Shown here: positions 22,947 through 28,984 of the stretch, piece after piece
Numbering within the stretch: the stretch's first letter is position 1
Layout of the letters: each line of letters opens with the position of its first letter
Assembly (NCBI GenBank): GCA_902492825.1
Contig: CABUMZ010000006.1
Location: 1-28,984 of the forward strand
Reading direction: 5' to 3'
DNA: 28,984 bases
DNA from: an uncultured Collinsella sp.
Lineage (GTDB): Bacteria; Actinomycetota; Coriobacteriia; Coriobacteriales; Coriobacteriaceae
Translations under genes and position numbers: made by a program
Notes under the pieces: generated by a model
What the model was told of the DNA's origin: nothing
Databases searched by the model: none
Seen by the model: the letters and a program-made list of their open reading frames with translations, nothing else

Positions 22947-23867
22947 GTGGCAACTCAGAAATTCACCGGCGTTATCCCTCCCGTCGTTGTTCCCGATACC
23001 GAAGACCACCAGCTCGATGTTGCCTCCTTTGAGCGCAGCATCAACCGCATGATCGATGCCGGCGTCGATGGCTTGTTCTTCCTGGGCTCCTCGGGCGAGG
23101 TCGTCTTCTCCACCGACGAGCGCCGTCGTCAGATCATCGCCGAGGCCGTCCGTATCGTCGACCACCGCGTTCCCGTTCTGGTCGGCATCATCGACACCGA
23201 GACCGAGCGCATGATCGAGCACGGTAAGGTCGCTCAGGAGCTGGGCGCCGATGCGCTTGTCGCCACCTGCCCGTTCTATGCCCTGCAGGGCATGACCGAG
23301 GTCGAGGAGCACTTCCGCATCCTGCATGAGGAACTCGACCTGCCCATCTTCGCCTATGACATCCCCGTGTGTGTCCACACCAAGCTCCCGTGGAAGCTCC
23401 TTGCCAAGCTCGGTGCCGAGGGCGTTCTGGCCGGCGTCAAGGATTCCTCGGGTGATGACATCTCGTTCCGCTACCTCGTTCAGGAGAACGAGAAGAACGG
23501 CCATCCGATGAGCATCCTCACCGGTCACGAGGTTGTTGTCGACGGCGCCTACCTCGGTGGCGCCGACGGTTCCGTTCCGGGTCTCGCCAACGTTGAGCCC
23601 GAGGGCTACGTGCGTCAGTGGAAGGCCGCTCAGGCTGGTGACTGGGCTACCGTCAAGGCCGAGCAGGATCGCCTCAATGAGATTTCGCACATCTGGGATG
23701 TCACCTCGGGCGTCCAGGGTTATGCCGGTGGCGTCGGCGCCTTCAAGACCGCTATGAACCTCATGGGTATCTTCGACAGCCCGACCATGCCGCGCCCGGT
23801 GAAGGCCATGACCGGCGAGAACGTCGAGGCGATTAAGAAGGTCCTCCAGGACAACGGTCTCCTGTAA
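22947..23867 (+). CDS. nanA: N-acetylneuraminate lyase-like protein, DapA/NanA aldolase family
   Basis: A 306-residue class I aldolase of the dihydrodipicolinate synthase/N-acetylneuraminate lyase family. The Schiff-base Lys165 (AGVKDSSGD) and the catalytic Tyr137 (FAYDIPV) sit at the same numbers as in E. coli NanA, and the pyruvate-carboxylate motif is GSSGE (47-51). The segment corresponding to the NanA specificity pair Asp191-Glu192 reads His-Glu195-Val196, so the usual sugar-chain Glu is missing. By context with NanK and NanE it should split N-acetylneuraminate into ManNAc and pyruvate; a related 2-keto acid aldolase activity cannot be excluded. The start is GTG at 22947, 6 nt after AAGGAG; an upstream in-frame start at 22863 would overlap the previous gene. 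Strong codon bias suggests high expression. Confidence 0.75.
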   Translation: MATQKFTGVIPPVVVPDTEDHQLDVASFERSINRMIDAGVDGLFFLGSSGEVVFSTDERRRQIIAEAVRIVDHRVPVLVGIIDTETERMIEHGKVAQELGADALVATCPFYALQGMTEVEEHFRILHEELDLPIFAYDIPVCVHTKLPWKLLAKLGAEGVLAGVKDSSGDDISFRYLVQENEKNGHPMSILTGHEVVVDGAYLGGADGSVPGLANVEPEGYVRQWKAAQAGDWATVKAEQDRLNEISHIWDVTSGVQGYAGGVGAFKTAMNLMGIFDSPTMPRPVKAMTGENVEAIKKVLQDNGLL

Positions 23868-23897
23868 AGCTTCCCCGGGCACCCGACCTCGCCGTTC

Positions 23898-23940
23898 AAC
23901 CGTGCGGCCATGACCCATTAGATCAATGGTCACACGGTTT
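23898..23940 (+). terminator. Stem-loop after nanA
   Basis: AACCGTG (23898-23904) pairs with CACGGTT (23933-23939), enclosing TGACCCATT (23911-23919) with AATGGTCA (23925-23932, one bulged C) and an unpaired CGGCCA on the 5' side. It ends in GGTTTCTTGG, so weak termination is possible. The spacer also holds an SD-sequestering palindrome before nanK. Confidence 0.5.
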
Positions 23941-24022
23941 CTTGGCGATCTCGGGCACCTGGAAAACCTTTTCCGCGCTGTGACGGCTAGCCTGACGGCG
24001 CATTTCCTGTAGTTGTTTTTTA

Positions 24023-24035
24023 TCTCCTAAGGAGA
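24023..24035 (+). promoter_or_regulatory. nanK: Self-complementary ribosome binding site of nanK
   Basis: TCTCC-TAA-GGAGA is a perfect 5-bp stem with a 3-nt loop whose right arm is the Shine-Dalgarno sequence, 5 nt before the nanK ATG. It follows a GTTGTTTTTT run (24013-24020). The hairpin could limit translation initiation. Confidence 0.4.
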
Positions 24036-24040
24036 GCGAC

Positions 24041-25006
24041 ATGGAGAACAAGTACGTCTGCTCTGTCGATATCGGCGGAACTAAGATCGCGACTGCCATC
24101 ATGGAGTACCCGGCTGACGGTAGTGTGCCCCATCCTGTTTTTGAGGCCGAGGTTCCCACCGAGGCCCAGGAGGGTGGCGAAGCGGTCTTCCAGCGCATCG
24201 AGGCGTCTATCAAGGCAGCTCTTGAGGCAAATCCCGATGTCGAGGTCCTCGGAGTTGGCATCGGCGCTGCCGGTGTCGTCGACCCCAAGACGGGCGCCAT
24301 CGCGTATGCCAATGAGATTATGCCCGGCTGGTCCGGCGTTCAGTTGGGGCCGCGTCTGCGCGAGGACCTCGGCCTTCCCGTTGCCGTTGTAGGCGACGTG
24401 CAGGCTCATGCTCTGGGCGAGGCCCACTGGGGCGTCGGCAAGGGCAAGTTCTCCGTCTTGTGTTTGGGCATCGGTACGGGCATCGGCGGCGCATATGTCG
24501 AGAACGGCCGCGTGATGCAGGGCTTCCATGGTGCTGCCGGCCATATGGGCCACATCGAGTGCTCGGCTGCCGCCGGCATTCCCTGCGCCTGCGGGCGTTC
24601 CGGCCATCTGGAGTCGGTTGCTTCCGGAACATCAATCGGGCGCATGTACGATGAGCGTTTTGGCCGCGTCGACCCCAGCCGTCCTTCGGTCGGCCGTGAC
24701 GTGAACGACCTGTGCCGCGCAGGCGACGCAAAGGCGACCGAGGTCATTCATGACGCGGGCTTTGCGCTGGGCGCCAGCCTGGGCTCGCTCGCTAACATCC
24801 TGGACCCTGAGGTCATCGTGCTTTCGGGCGGCGTGATTCACCAAGGTCCCGATTGGCGTTCACAGACGTGGAAGGACTCGGTGCACGAGGGCTATGCCAG
24901 CCAGGCGCTCGACCCGCTTCAGGACACGCCGATTCTCATCGGCTCTCTGGAGGGCGACGCGCCGCTCATCGGTGCCGCCGAACACCTTCTTGCATCGTTG
25001 AAGTAA
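24041..25006 (+). CDS. nanK: ROK-family kinase, probable N-acetylmannosamine kinase
   Basis: A 321-residue sugar kinase of the ROK family that should convert ManNAc to ManNAc-6-phosphate with ATP. The N-terminal phosphate-binding DIGGTK is at residues 10-15, the central GIGTGIGGAYV at about 146-156, and the zinc motif region at 167-190. The usual glucokinase ExGH is GHMGH (167-171) here, as in the GHIGH of E. coli NanK, which favours ManNAc over glucose. In the CxCGxxGC zinc motif the last Cys is His189 (CACGRSGHLE). There is no DNA-binding N-terminal domain, so it is an enzyme and not a ROK repressor. ATG at 24041 follows GGAGAGCGAC. Neighbours nanA and nanE support the role. Confidence 0.85.
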   Translation: MENKYVCSVDIGGTKIATAIMEYPADGSVPHPVFEAEVPTEAQEGGEAVFQRIEASIKAALEANPDVEVLGVGIGAAGVVDPKTGAIAYANEIMPGWSGVQLGPRLREDLGLPVAVVGDVQAHALGEAHWGVGKGKFSVLCLGIGTGIGGAYVENGRVMQGFHGAAGHMGHIECSAAAGIPCACGRSGHLESVASGTSIGRMYDERFGRVDPSRPSVGRDVNDLCRAGDAKATEVIHDAGFALGASLGSLANILDPEVIVLSGGVIHQGPDWRSQTWKDSVHEGYASQALDPLQDTPILIGSLEGDAPLIGAAEHLLASLK

Positions 25007-25023
25007 ACATAACTACCAAGTGC

Positions 25024-25121
25024 GCCTTCTGAGGTGCCGCAGATTGACGTGAAAGAGGAGCGAAGCGTACTTCGGTACGCGAGCGACGGTTTGAACGTCA
25101 AGGTGCGGTGTCTCAGAAGGC
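25024..25121 (+). repeat. 98-nt nested palindrome with UUCG tetraloop between nanK and nanE
   Basis: The outer arms GCCTTCTGAG (25024-25033) and CTCAGAAGGC (25112-25121) pair perfectly, continue through three G-U pairs, CCGCA/TGCGG (25037-25041 with 25104-25108), then TTGACGT/ACGTCAA (25044-25050 with 25095-25101). A tandem G-A/A-G step follows, and the tip is GCGTAC-TTCG-GTACGC (25065-25080), a classic C(UUCG)G tetraloop hairpin. It lies 17 nt after nanK and ends 25 nt before nanE; TGTTTT follows. It resembles a dispersed palindromic (REP or MITE-like) element or a structured RNA. No second copy is seen in this window and no flanking target duplication is evident. Confidence 0.75.
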
Positions 25122-25146
25122 TGTTTTGAGAAAGGTTGAGTCGAAC

Positions 25147-25833
25147 ATGACCGTTGATCCTTTGATCCAGTCCCTGAAGGGCAAGCTCGTCGTGAGCGTT
25201 CAGGCGTATATGGGCGAGCCGCTTCGTACGCCCGAGACCATGGCTCAAATGTCTCGCGCTTGCGAGCTTGGCGGCGCCGCCGCCATTCGCTGCCAGGGCC
25301 TTGCCGACATTGCCGCCATTAAGGGTCGCTGTGAGGTTCCCGTCATCGGTCTGTGGAAGGACGGGCACGAGGGCGTTTACATCACGCCGACGCTGCGTCA
25401 CGCTCGTGCCTGCGTTGCTGCGGGTGCCGATATCGTGGCGATCGACGCCACCGATCGTCCGCGTCCCGATGGCAAGTCGGTCGAGGATACCTTCCGCCCG
25501 CTGCACGAGGAGGGTGTGCTCCTGATGGCGGATTGTGCCACCATCGAGGACATTCGCCGTGCGGTTGATATGGGCTTCGACCTGGTATCCACCACACTCT
25601 CTCACGGTGTCGCCGCCATCGACTGCACCATGGCCGATGGCCCCGACCTGCCGCTCCTGCGTCAGGCGACCGAGGAATTTCCCGGCCTTCCCATCATTTG
25701 CGAGGGTCGCGTGCATACGCCCGAGGAGGCTCGCGCTGCAATCGACGCCGGCGCGTGGGCCGTTGTCGTCGGCACCGCTATCACGCACCCCACGAGTATT
25801 ACAAGTTGGTTCAAGGCTGCGCTTGAGGCGTAA
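25147..25833 (+). CDS. nanE: N-acylglucosamine-6-phosphate 2-epimerase (NanE)
   Basis: A 228-residue TIM-barrel epimerase that converts ManNAc-6-phosphate to GlcNAc-6-phosphate, the last step before entry into amino-sugar catabolism by NagA and NagB (not in this window). The family features GGAAAIRCQG, GLWKDGHEGVYITPT, DCATIEDIRRAVDMGFDLVSTTLSHG and GRVHTPEEARAAIDAGAWAVVVGTAITHP are all present. Length matches. The ATG at 25147 gives the standard NanE N-terminus; its AAAGG lies about 12 nt upstream, a wide spacing. An in-frame upstream start at 25108 would lie inside the 98-nt palindrome and is rejected. A strong terminator follows, so this is the last gene of the nan cluster. Confidence 0.95.
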   Translation: MTVDPLIQSLKGKLVVSVQAYMGEPLRTPETMAQMSRACELGGAAAIRCQGLADIAAIKGRCEVPVIGLWKDGHEGVYITPTLRHARACVAAGADIVAIDATDRPRPDGKSVEDTFRPLHEEGVLLMADCATIEDIRRAVDMGFDLVSTTLSHGVAAIDCTMADGPDLPLLRQATEEFPGLPIICEGRVHTPEEARAAIDAGAWAVVVGTAITHPTSITSWFKAALEA

Positions 25834-25860
25834 GACGGGCCTTGTATCCGCTTGGGGCGG

Positions 25861-25866
25861 TATACT
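25861..25866 (+). promoter_or_regulatory. rapZ: Candidate -10 element for rapZ
   Basis: TATACT matches 5 of 6 -10 bases, in the nanE-rapZ spacer; no good -35 is seen. If used, the leader starts near 25873 and contains the terminator-like hairpin at 25885-25913. Confidence 0.35.
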
Positions 25867-25884
25867 CAATAAAGGCAATTGATC

Positions 25885-25920
25885 GCGCGGGATCCGCTGG
25901 CCGGGTCCCGCGCTTATTTT
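25885..25920 (+). terminator. Rho-independent terminator after nanE
   Basis: GCGCGGGATCC (25885-25895) and GGGTCCCGCGC (25903-25913) form 11 bp with one G-U pair and a 7-nt loop, followed by TTATTTT. The tail runs straight into the rapZ ribosome binding site AGGAGG, so it may double as an attenuator for rapZ. Confidence 0.85.
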
Positions 25921-25931
25921 AGGAGGCACAC

Positions 25932-26852
25932 ATGCAAAAGGGAGATGCCATGGATGCGGCGGAGCGCTCGGAGCGTATCCCCGATATCGTTATCATCACC
26001 GGAATGTCCGGCTCGGGCCGAACGCAAGCCATGCATGTGTTTGAGGACATGGGCTATTTTTGTATCGACAACCTGCCCCCACGCCTGATTGCCCAGCTTG
26101 CTGAGCTCGTTGGCATCAATACGGGCGTGGGCAGGCACCTTGCCGTTACCTGCGACCTGCGTAGCCAGGGCTTGTTCGATGAACTGCTCGATGCTGTTGC
26201 CGCACTGGAAGAGCGCGAGATGAGCTGCGACATTGTGTTTCTCGAGGCGTCTGACGAGGTGCTGATTCGCCGGTATAGCGAAAACCGTCGTCGCCATCCC
26301 ATTGCAAAGCCGGGGGAGACCACGGCCGACGCTATTCAGCGTGAACGTCTGCAGCTGCAGGGCGTTCGCGATCGAGCCGATATGATTATCGACACGAGCC
26401 GTCTGCGCACCTCTGCGCTGCGCAACAAGCTGCGTATGGCATTTTCCGAGCTGTCCGACCAGCAGCTTATGGATGTCCACGTGTTCTCGTTTGGCTTTAA
26501 GCACGGCATGCCCGTCGAAGCGGATATTATGATCGACGTCCGCTTCCTGCCCAATCCGTTCTACGATCCCGAGATGCGCACGATGACCGGTCTCGATAAA
26601 AAGGTCTCCGATTTTGTTCTGGACCATCCCAAGACGCAGGAGTTTTGGAAGGCTTGGACACAGCTGCTCGATACGGTCATGCCCGGTTATATCGCGGAGG
26701 GTAAGCCGCAGCTTTCTATCGCCATCGGCTGCACGGGCGGCCAGCACCGCAGCGTTGCCATTGCCGAGGCCACGGCCCGTTACCTGGAAGGCGCTCAGTA
26801 TCATGTGAGCATCTCCCACCGCGACCTGTCGCGCGCCAACACGAAGGCATAG
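25932..26852 (+). CDS. rapZ: RapZ/YvcJ-family nucleotide-binding protein
   Basis: A 306-residue P-loop protein of the RapZ family. E. coli RapZ is an RNA-binding adaptor that controls glucosamine-6-phosphate synthase via small RNAs; in Gram-positives YvcJ binds and hydrolyses nucleotides, with a less defined role. The Walker A is GMSGSGRT (24-31) with Arg in place of the usual Lys, as is common in actinobacterial members. DNLPP, FGFKHGMPVEADIMIDVRFLPNP and the C-terminal GCTGGQHRSVAIAE and SHRDL are intact. ATG at 25932 follows AGGAGGCACAC. whiA starts 6 nt after the stop. A role in amino-sugar signalling next to a nan cluster is tempting but unproven. Confidence 0.94.
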   Translation: MQKGDAMDAAERSERIPDIVIITGMSGSGRTQAMHVFEDMGYFCIDNLPPRLIAQLAELVGINTGVGRHLAVTCDLRSQGLFDELLDAVAALEEREMSCDIVFLEASDEVLIRRYSENRRRHPIAKPGETTADAIQRERLQLQGVRDRADMIIDTSRLRTSALRNKLRMAFSELSDQQLMDVHVFSFGFKHGMPVEADIMIDVRFLPNPFYDPEMRTMTGLDKKVSDFVLDHPKTQEFWKAWTQLLDTVMPGYIAEGKPQLSIAIGCTGGQHRSVAIAEATARYLEGAQYHVSISHRDLSRANTKA

Positions 26853-26858
26853 GCCTGC

Positions 26859-27788
26859 ATGTCGTTTACCGCTGAGGTGCGCGACGAGCTTGCGCGCTGC
26901 GAACCCGAATGTGAATACTGCGACTTGTCGACGCTTGCCGCCCTCACGCGCGTGAGCGGTACGCTCTCGCTTACCGGCTCTGGGCGGTATCGTTTGACGG
27001 TTGCGACTGAGACGGGAGCCGTCGCGCGCACGATGATCACGCTGACGCATCGTATCCTTAAGCTCAAAACGGAGTTCACCGTCCGTAAATCTGTATTGCA
27101 TAAGGTTCGAAACTACCTCATCACCTTGCCTGATCAGCCAGACCTGGATAAGGCCTTGGTTCTGCTGGGTATCCTCGACCGTAGGGGAGGACTTGTCGCC
27201 GGCGTGCCCCGGCATATCGTTGCCCGTCCCTGCTGCAGGCTTGCCTATATCCGCGGCGCGCTCATCGCGGGCGGCTTCGTGGCCGATCCACGCGGCGATT
27301 TTCATTTGGAGATTGCTGTGCAGGGCGAGCAATATGCCAAGGGGCTTTGCGATCTGTTGGAGCAGATTGGGGTCCATGCTCGTGTTAATGCACGGCGGGG
27401 GTCATATGCCGTGTACATTAAGAGCGCCGAGGAAATCGAGCATCTATTAAAGCTGATTGGCGCCAAGCGCAGCGTTGCCGAGATTGAGGAGGCGCGCGCG
27501 GTCAAGTTGGTTAAGAACGATGTGAACCGTCGCGTGAACGCCGAGCTCGCCAACCAGACCAGAAGCGCCGGTGCCGCCCAACATCAGCTTGCGCTTATCG
27601 ATGAGCTCGAGCAGCGTGGCCTTCGTGATGCGCTTCCGGATGCCTTGGCGGTCTTTTGCGACCTGCGCGAGCGCTATCCCGATCTGTCGCTGCGTGATTT
27701 GGGGGAGATGGCTGACCCTCCCTTGTCGAAGTCAGCCCTCTACCATCGTGTTTTACGGCTTGAAAAGCTCATTGAAGCAAACAGGTAG
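26859..27788 (+). CDS. whiA: DNA-binding protein WhiA
   Basis: A 309-residue transcription factor with a LAGLIDADG-homing-endonuclease-like domain (CRLAYIRGALIAGGFVADPRGDFHLEI around residues 127-153) and a C-terminal helix-turn-helix (SLRDLGEMADPPLSKSALYHRVLRLEKL). WhiA controls sporulation septation in Streptomyces and affects cell division and chromosome segregation in non-sporulating Gram-positives. Length is near the family norm. It follows rapZ by 6 nt, so the two form an operon; the yvcK gene that lies between them in many actinobacteria and firmicutes is absent. There is an in-frame TAG stop at 27786 and no obvious terminator before the gap promoter region. Confidence 0.95.
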   Translation: MSFTAEVRDELARCEPECEYCDLSTLAALTRVSGTLSLTGSGRYRLTVATETGAVARTMITLTHRILKLKTEFTVRKSVLHKVRNYLITLPDQPDLDKALVLLGILDRRGGLVAGVPRHIVARPCCRLAYIRGALIAGGFVADPRGDFHLEIAVQGEQYAKGLCDLLEQIGVHARVNARRGSYAVYIKSAEEIEHLLKLIGAKRSVAEIEEARAVKLVKNDVNRRVNAELANQTRSAGAAQHQLALIDELEQRGLRDALPDALAVFCDLRERYPDLSLRDLGEMADPPLSKSALYHRVLRLEKLIEANR

Positions 27789-27833
27789 TTTGAAGTAACG
27801 ACTTATATATGGATTTAGCTGCTATTTTAGTAT

Positions 27834-27847
27834 TTAAAACGTTTTAA
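27834..27847. promoter_or_regulatory. Perfect palindrome TTAAAACGTTTTAA upstream of gap, candidate operator
   Basis: A 14-bp perfect palindrome with a central CG, the form typical of LacI-family and catabolite-control (cre-like) operators. It lies about 33 bp upstream of the putative gap -35 element in an AT-rich spacer. Confidence 0.4.
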
Positions 27848-27879
27848 CGTAAATTTGATTTTCAATTTCGAGCATTCTC

Positions 27880-27909
27880 GTGAAATTCAAGTCAAAAAAA
27901 AGGTATATT
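27880..27909 (+). promoter_or_regulatory. gap: Candidate gap promoter
   Basis: GTGAAA (27880-27885) and TATATT (27904-27909) are separated by 18 nt that include an A8 run (27894-27901). The leader is about 65 nt, with a GC-rich imperfect hairpin in 27928-27965 (CGGGC/GCTCG core), and is followed by AAGGAG before the ATG. Confidence 0.55.
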
Positions 27910-27981
27910 AGGCGAGTGGTTAGTTTGTGGGCCTCAACGGCGGGCGCTGTAGCTCGCGGGGGCCTTACGAAAGGAGACACA

Positions 27982-28984
27982 ATGGCAGTAAAGGTTGCTA
28001 TTAACGGCTTCGGTCGCATCGGTCGTCTGGCTTTCCGTCAGATGTTCGGTCATGAGGGCTCCGAGATCGTCGCTATCAACGACCTCACCTCTCCCGATAT
28101 GCTCGCTTACCTGCTGAAGTACGACTCCACGCAGGGCAACTACGCTCGCGATCACGAGGTCGTTGCTGGCGAGGATTCCATCACCGTTGACGGCAAGGAG
28201 ATCAAGATCTACAAGGAGGCCGACGCTAACAACCTGCCTTGGGGCGACCTTGACGTCGACGTCGTTCTCGAGTGCACCGGCTTCTACACCAGCAAGGCTA
28301 AGGCTCAGGCCCACATCAACGCTGGCGCCAAGAAGGTCGTCATCTCCGCTCCGGCCGGCAGCGATCTGCCCACCATCGTGTACAACGTCAACCATGAGAC
28401 GCTGACCGCTGAGGACAACATCATCTCCGCTGCTTCCTGCACCACCAACTGCCTCGCCCCGATGGCCAAGGGTCTGAACGACTTCGCTCCCATCGTGTCC
28501 GGCATCATGACCACCATCCACGCCTTCACCGGCGACCAGATGCCGCTCGACGGCCCGCAGCGCAAGGGCAACTTCCGTCGCTCCCGCGCCTGCTCCGAGA
28601 ACATCGTCCCGAACACCACGGGCGCTGCCAAGGCCATCGGCCTGGTTCTCCCCGAGCTCAACGGCAAGCTCATCGGTGCCGCCCAGCGCGTCCCGACGCC
28701 GACCGGCTCGCTGACCAACCTCTACGCCGTCGTTGACAAGAAGGTCACCGTCGACGAGGTCAACGCTGCCATGAAGGCCTACGCCGAGACCATCCCCGAG
28801 ACCTTCGCCTACAACGAGGACCAGATCGTCTCCCGCGACATCGTCGGCGAGACCCACGGCTCCATCTTCGACGCCACTCAGACCATGTGCTCTGACCTCG
28901 GCAACGGCCAGACCCTCGTTCAGGTCACCTCTTGGTACGACAACGAGAACTCCTACACCTCTCAGATGGTCCGCACCATCAAGT
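27982..28984 (+). CDS. gap: Type I glyceraldehyde-3-phosphate dehydrogenase, 3' end outside window
   Basis: GAPDH oxidises glyceraldehyde-3-phosphate to 1,3-bisphosphoglycerate with NAD+ in glycolysis. The frame is open from ATG 27982 to the window edge, giving 334 codons of an expected 335-340, so only a few residues and the stop are missing. Seen: NAD-binding NGFGRIGR (8-15), INDL with an Asp that favours NAD+ over NADP+, the catalytic Cys153 in ASCTTNCLAP, and FTGDQMPLDGPQRKGNFRRSR, NTTGAAKAIGLVLPELNGKL and SWYDNENSYTSQMV. The ATG follows AAGGAGACACA. Codon use is strongly biased, fitting a highly expressed gene. It follows rapZ-whiA as in many actinobacteria. Confidence 0.97.
   Translation, partial: MAVKVAINGFGRIGRLAFRQMFGHEGSEIVAINDLTSPDMLAYLLKYDSTQGNYARDHEVVAGEDSITVDGKEIKIYKEADANNLPWGDLDVDVVLECTGFYTSKAKAQAHINAGAKKVVISAPAGSDLPTIVYNVNHETLTAEDNIISAASCTTNCLAPMAKGLNDFAPIVSGIMTTIHAFTGDQMPLDGPQRKGNFRRSRACSENIVPNTTGAAKAIGLVLPELNGKLIGAAQRVPTPTGSLTNLYAVVDKKVTVDEVNAAMKAYAETIPETFAYNEDQIVSRDIVGETHGSIFDATQTMCSDLGNGQTLVQVTSWYDNENSYTSQMVRTIK

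Noticed and set aside
22875..23933. A 352-codon minus-strand open frame opposite nanA
   Set aside because: Antisense to a gene with intact aldolase residues; Gly/Asp/Leu-rich with no motif.
25932..26030. Broken RapZ because the Walker A Lys is Arg
   Set aside because: Arg at this position is common in actinobacterial RapZ proteins and the rest of the protein is intact.
27925..27965. tRNA-like fold in the gap leader
   Set aside because: The GC-rich hairpin lacks T-arm and anticodon features; it is better read as a leader hairpin.

Overview
The window looks like a chromosomal segment of a high-GC Gram-positive bacterium, most likely an actinobacterium of class Coriobacteriia (Collinsella-like). 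This is inferred from the base composition, the rapZ-whiA pairing, a RapZ P-loop with Arg in place of Lys, Mrp, flavoprotein and LTA-synthase-like genes, and a gut-type sialic acid catabolic cluster. No taxonomic marker gene is present, so the genus is an inference. All genes are protein coding. I found no tRNA, rRNA, CRISPR array, integrase or insertion sequence.

Layout. (1) 1-1546: 3' part of uvrB and its terminator. (2) 1575-5398, minus strand: a likely three-gene operon mrp -> BaiN-like flavoprotein -> second FAD-dependent dehydrogenase, converging on uvrB. (3) 5544-7697, minus strand: an LTA-synthase-type membrane phosphotransferase. (4) 7891-15036, plus strand: uvrA, a YbaK-type tRNA deacylase, the lipid II flippase murJ and uvrC. 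With uvrB, the whole UvrABC excision nuclease is encoded within 15 kb. (5) 15037-25833, plus strand: a sialic acid (N-acetylneuraminate) uptake and catabolism cluster. It comprises a Tat-lipoprotein SBP_bac_5 binding protein, a permease, a fused permease-ATPase, an ATPase, an acetyl-esterase of the AXE1/cephalosporin deacetylase family, a paralogue of that esterase lacking the nucleophilic serine, a NanA-like lyase, a NanK-like ROK kinase and NanE. (6) 25932-28984: rapZ, whiA and gap (cut by the window edge).

How the genes fit together. In many actinobacteria uvrC, rapZ, yvcK, whiA and gap lie together. Here the 10.4-kb nan cluster sits between uvrC and rapZ, and yvcK is absent between rapZ and whiA, so the nan cluster looks like an insertion into a core locus. 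The expected pathway is SatABCD-type import of sialic acid, O-deacetylation, cleavage to ManNAc and pyruvate, phosphorylation to ManNAc-6-P and epimerisation to GlcNAc-6-P. No sialidase, nagA/nagB or nan regulator is encoded in the window.

The most unusual material is non-coding. The leader before the binding-protein gene can fold into a three-way junction followed by two mutually exclusive helices and a hairpin over the ribosome binding site. Most spacers of the nan cluster carry a strong stem-loop. The nanK-nanE spacer is a 98-nt nested palindrome capped by a C(UUCG)G tetraloop. These are the best candidates for undescribed regulatory RNA. All structures were found by eye, without folding software or database searches.
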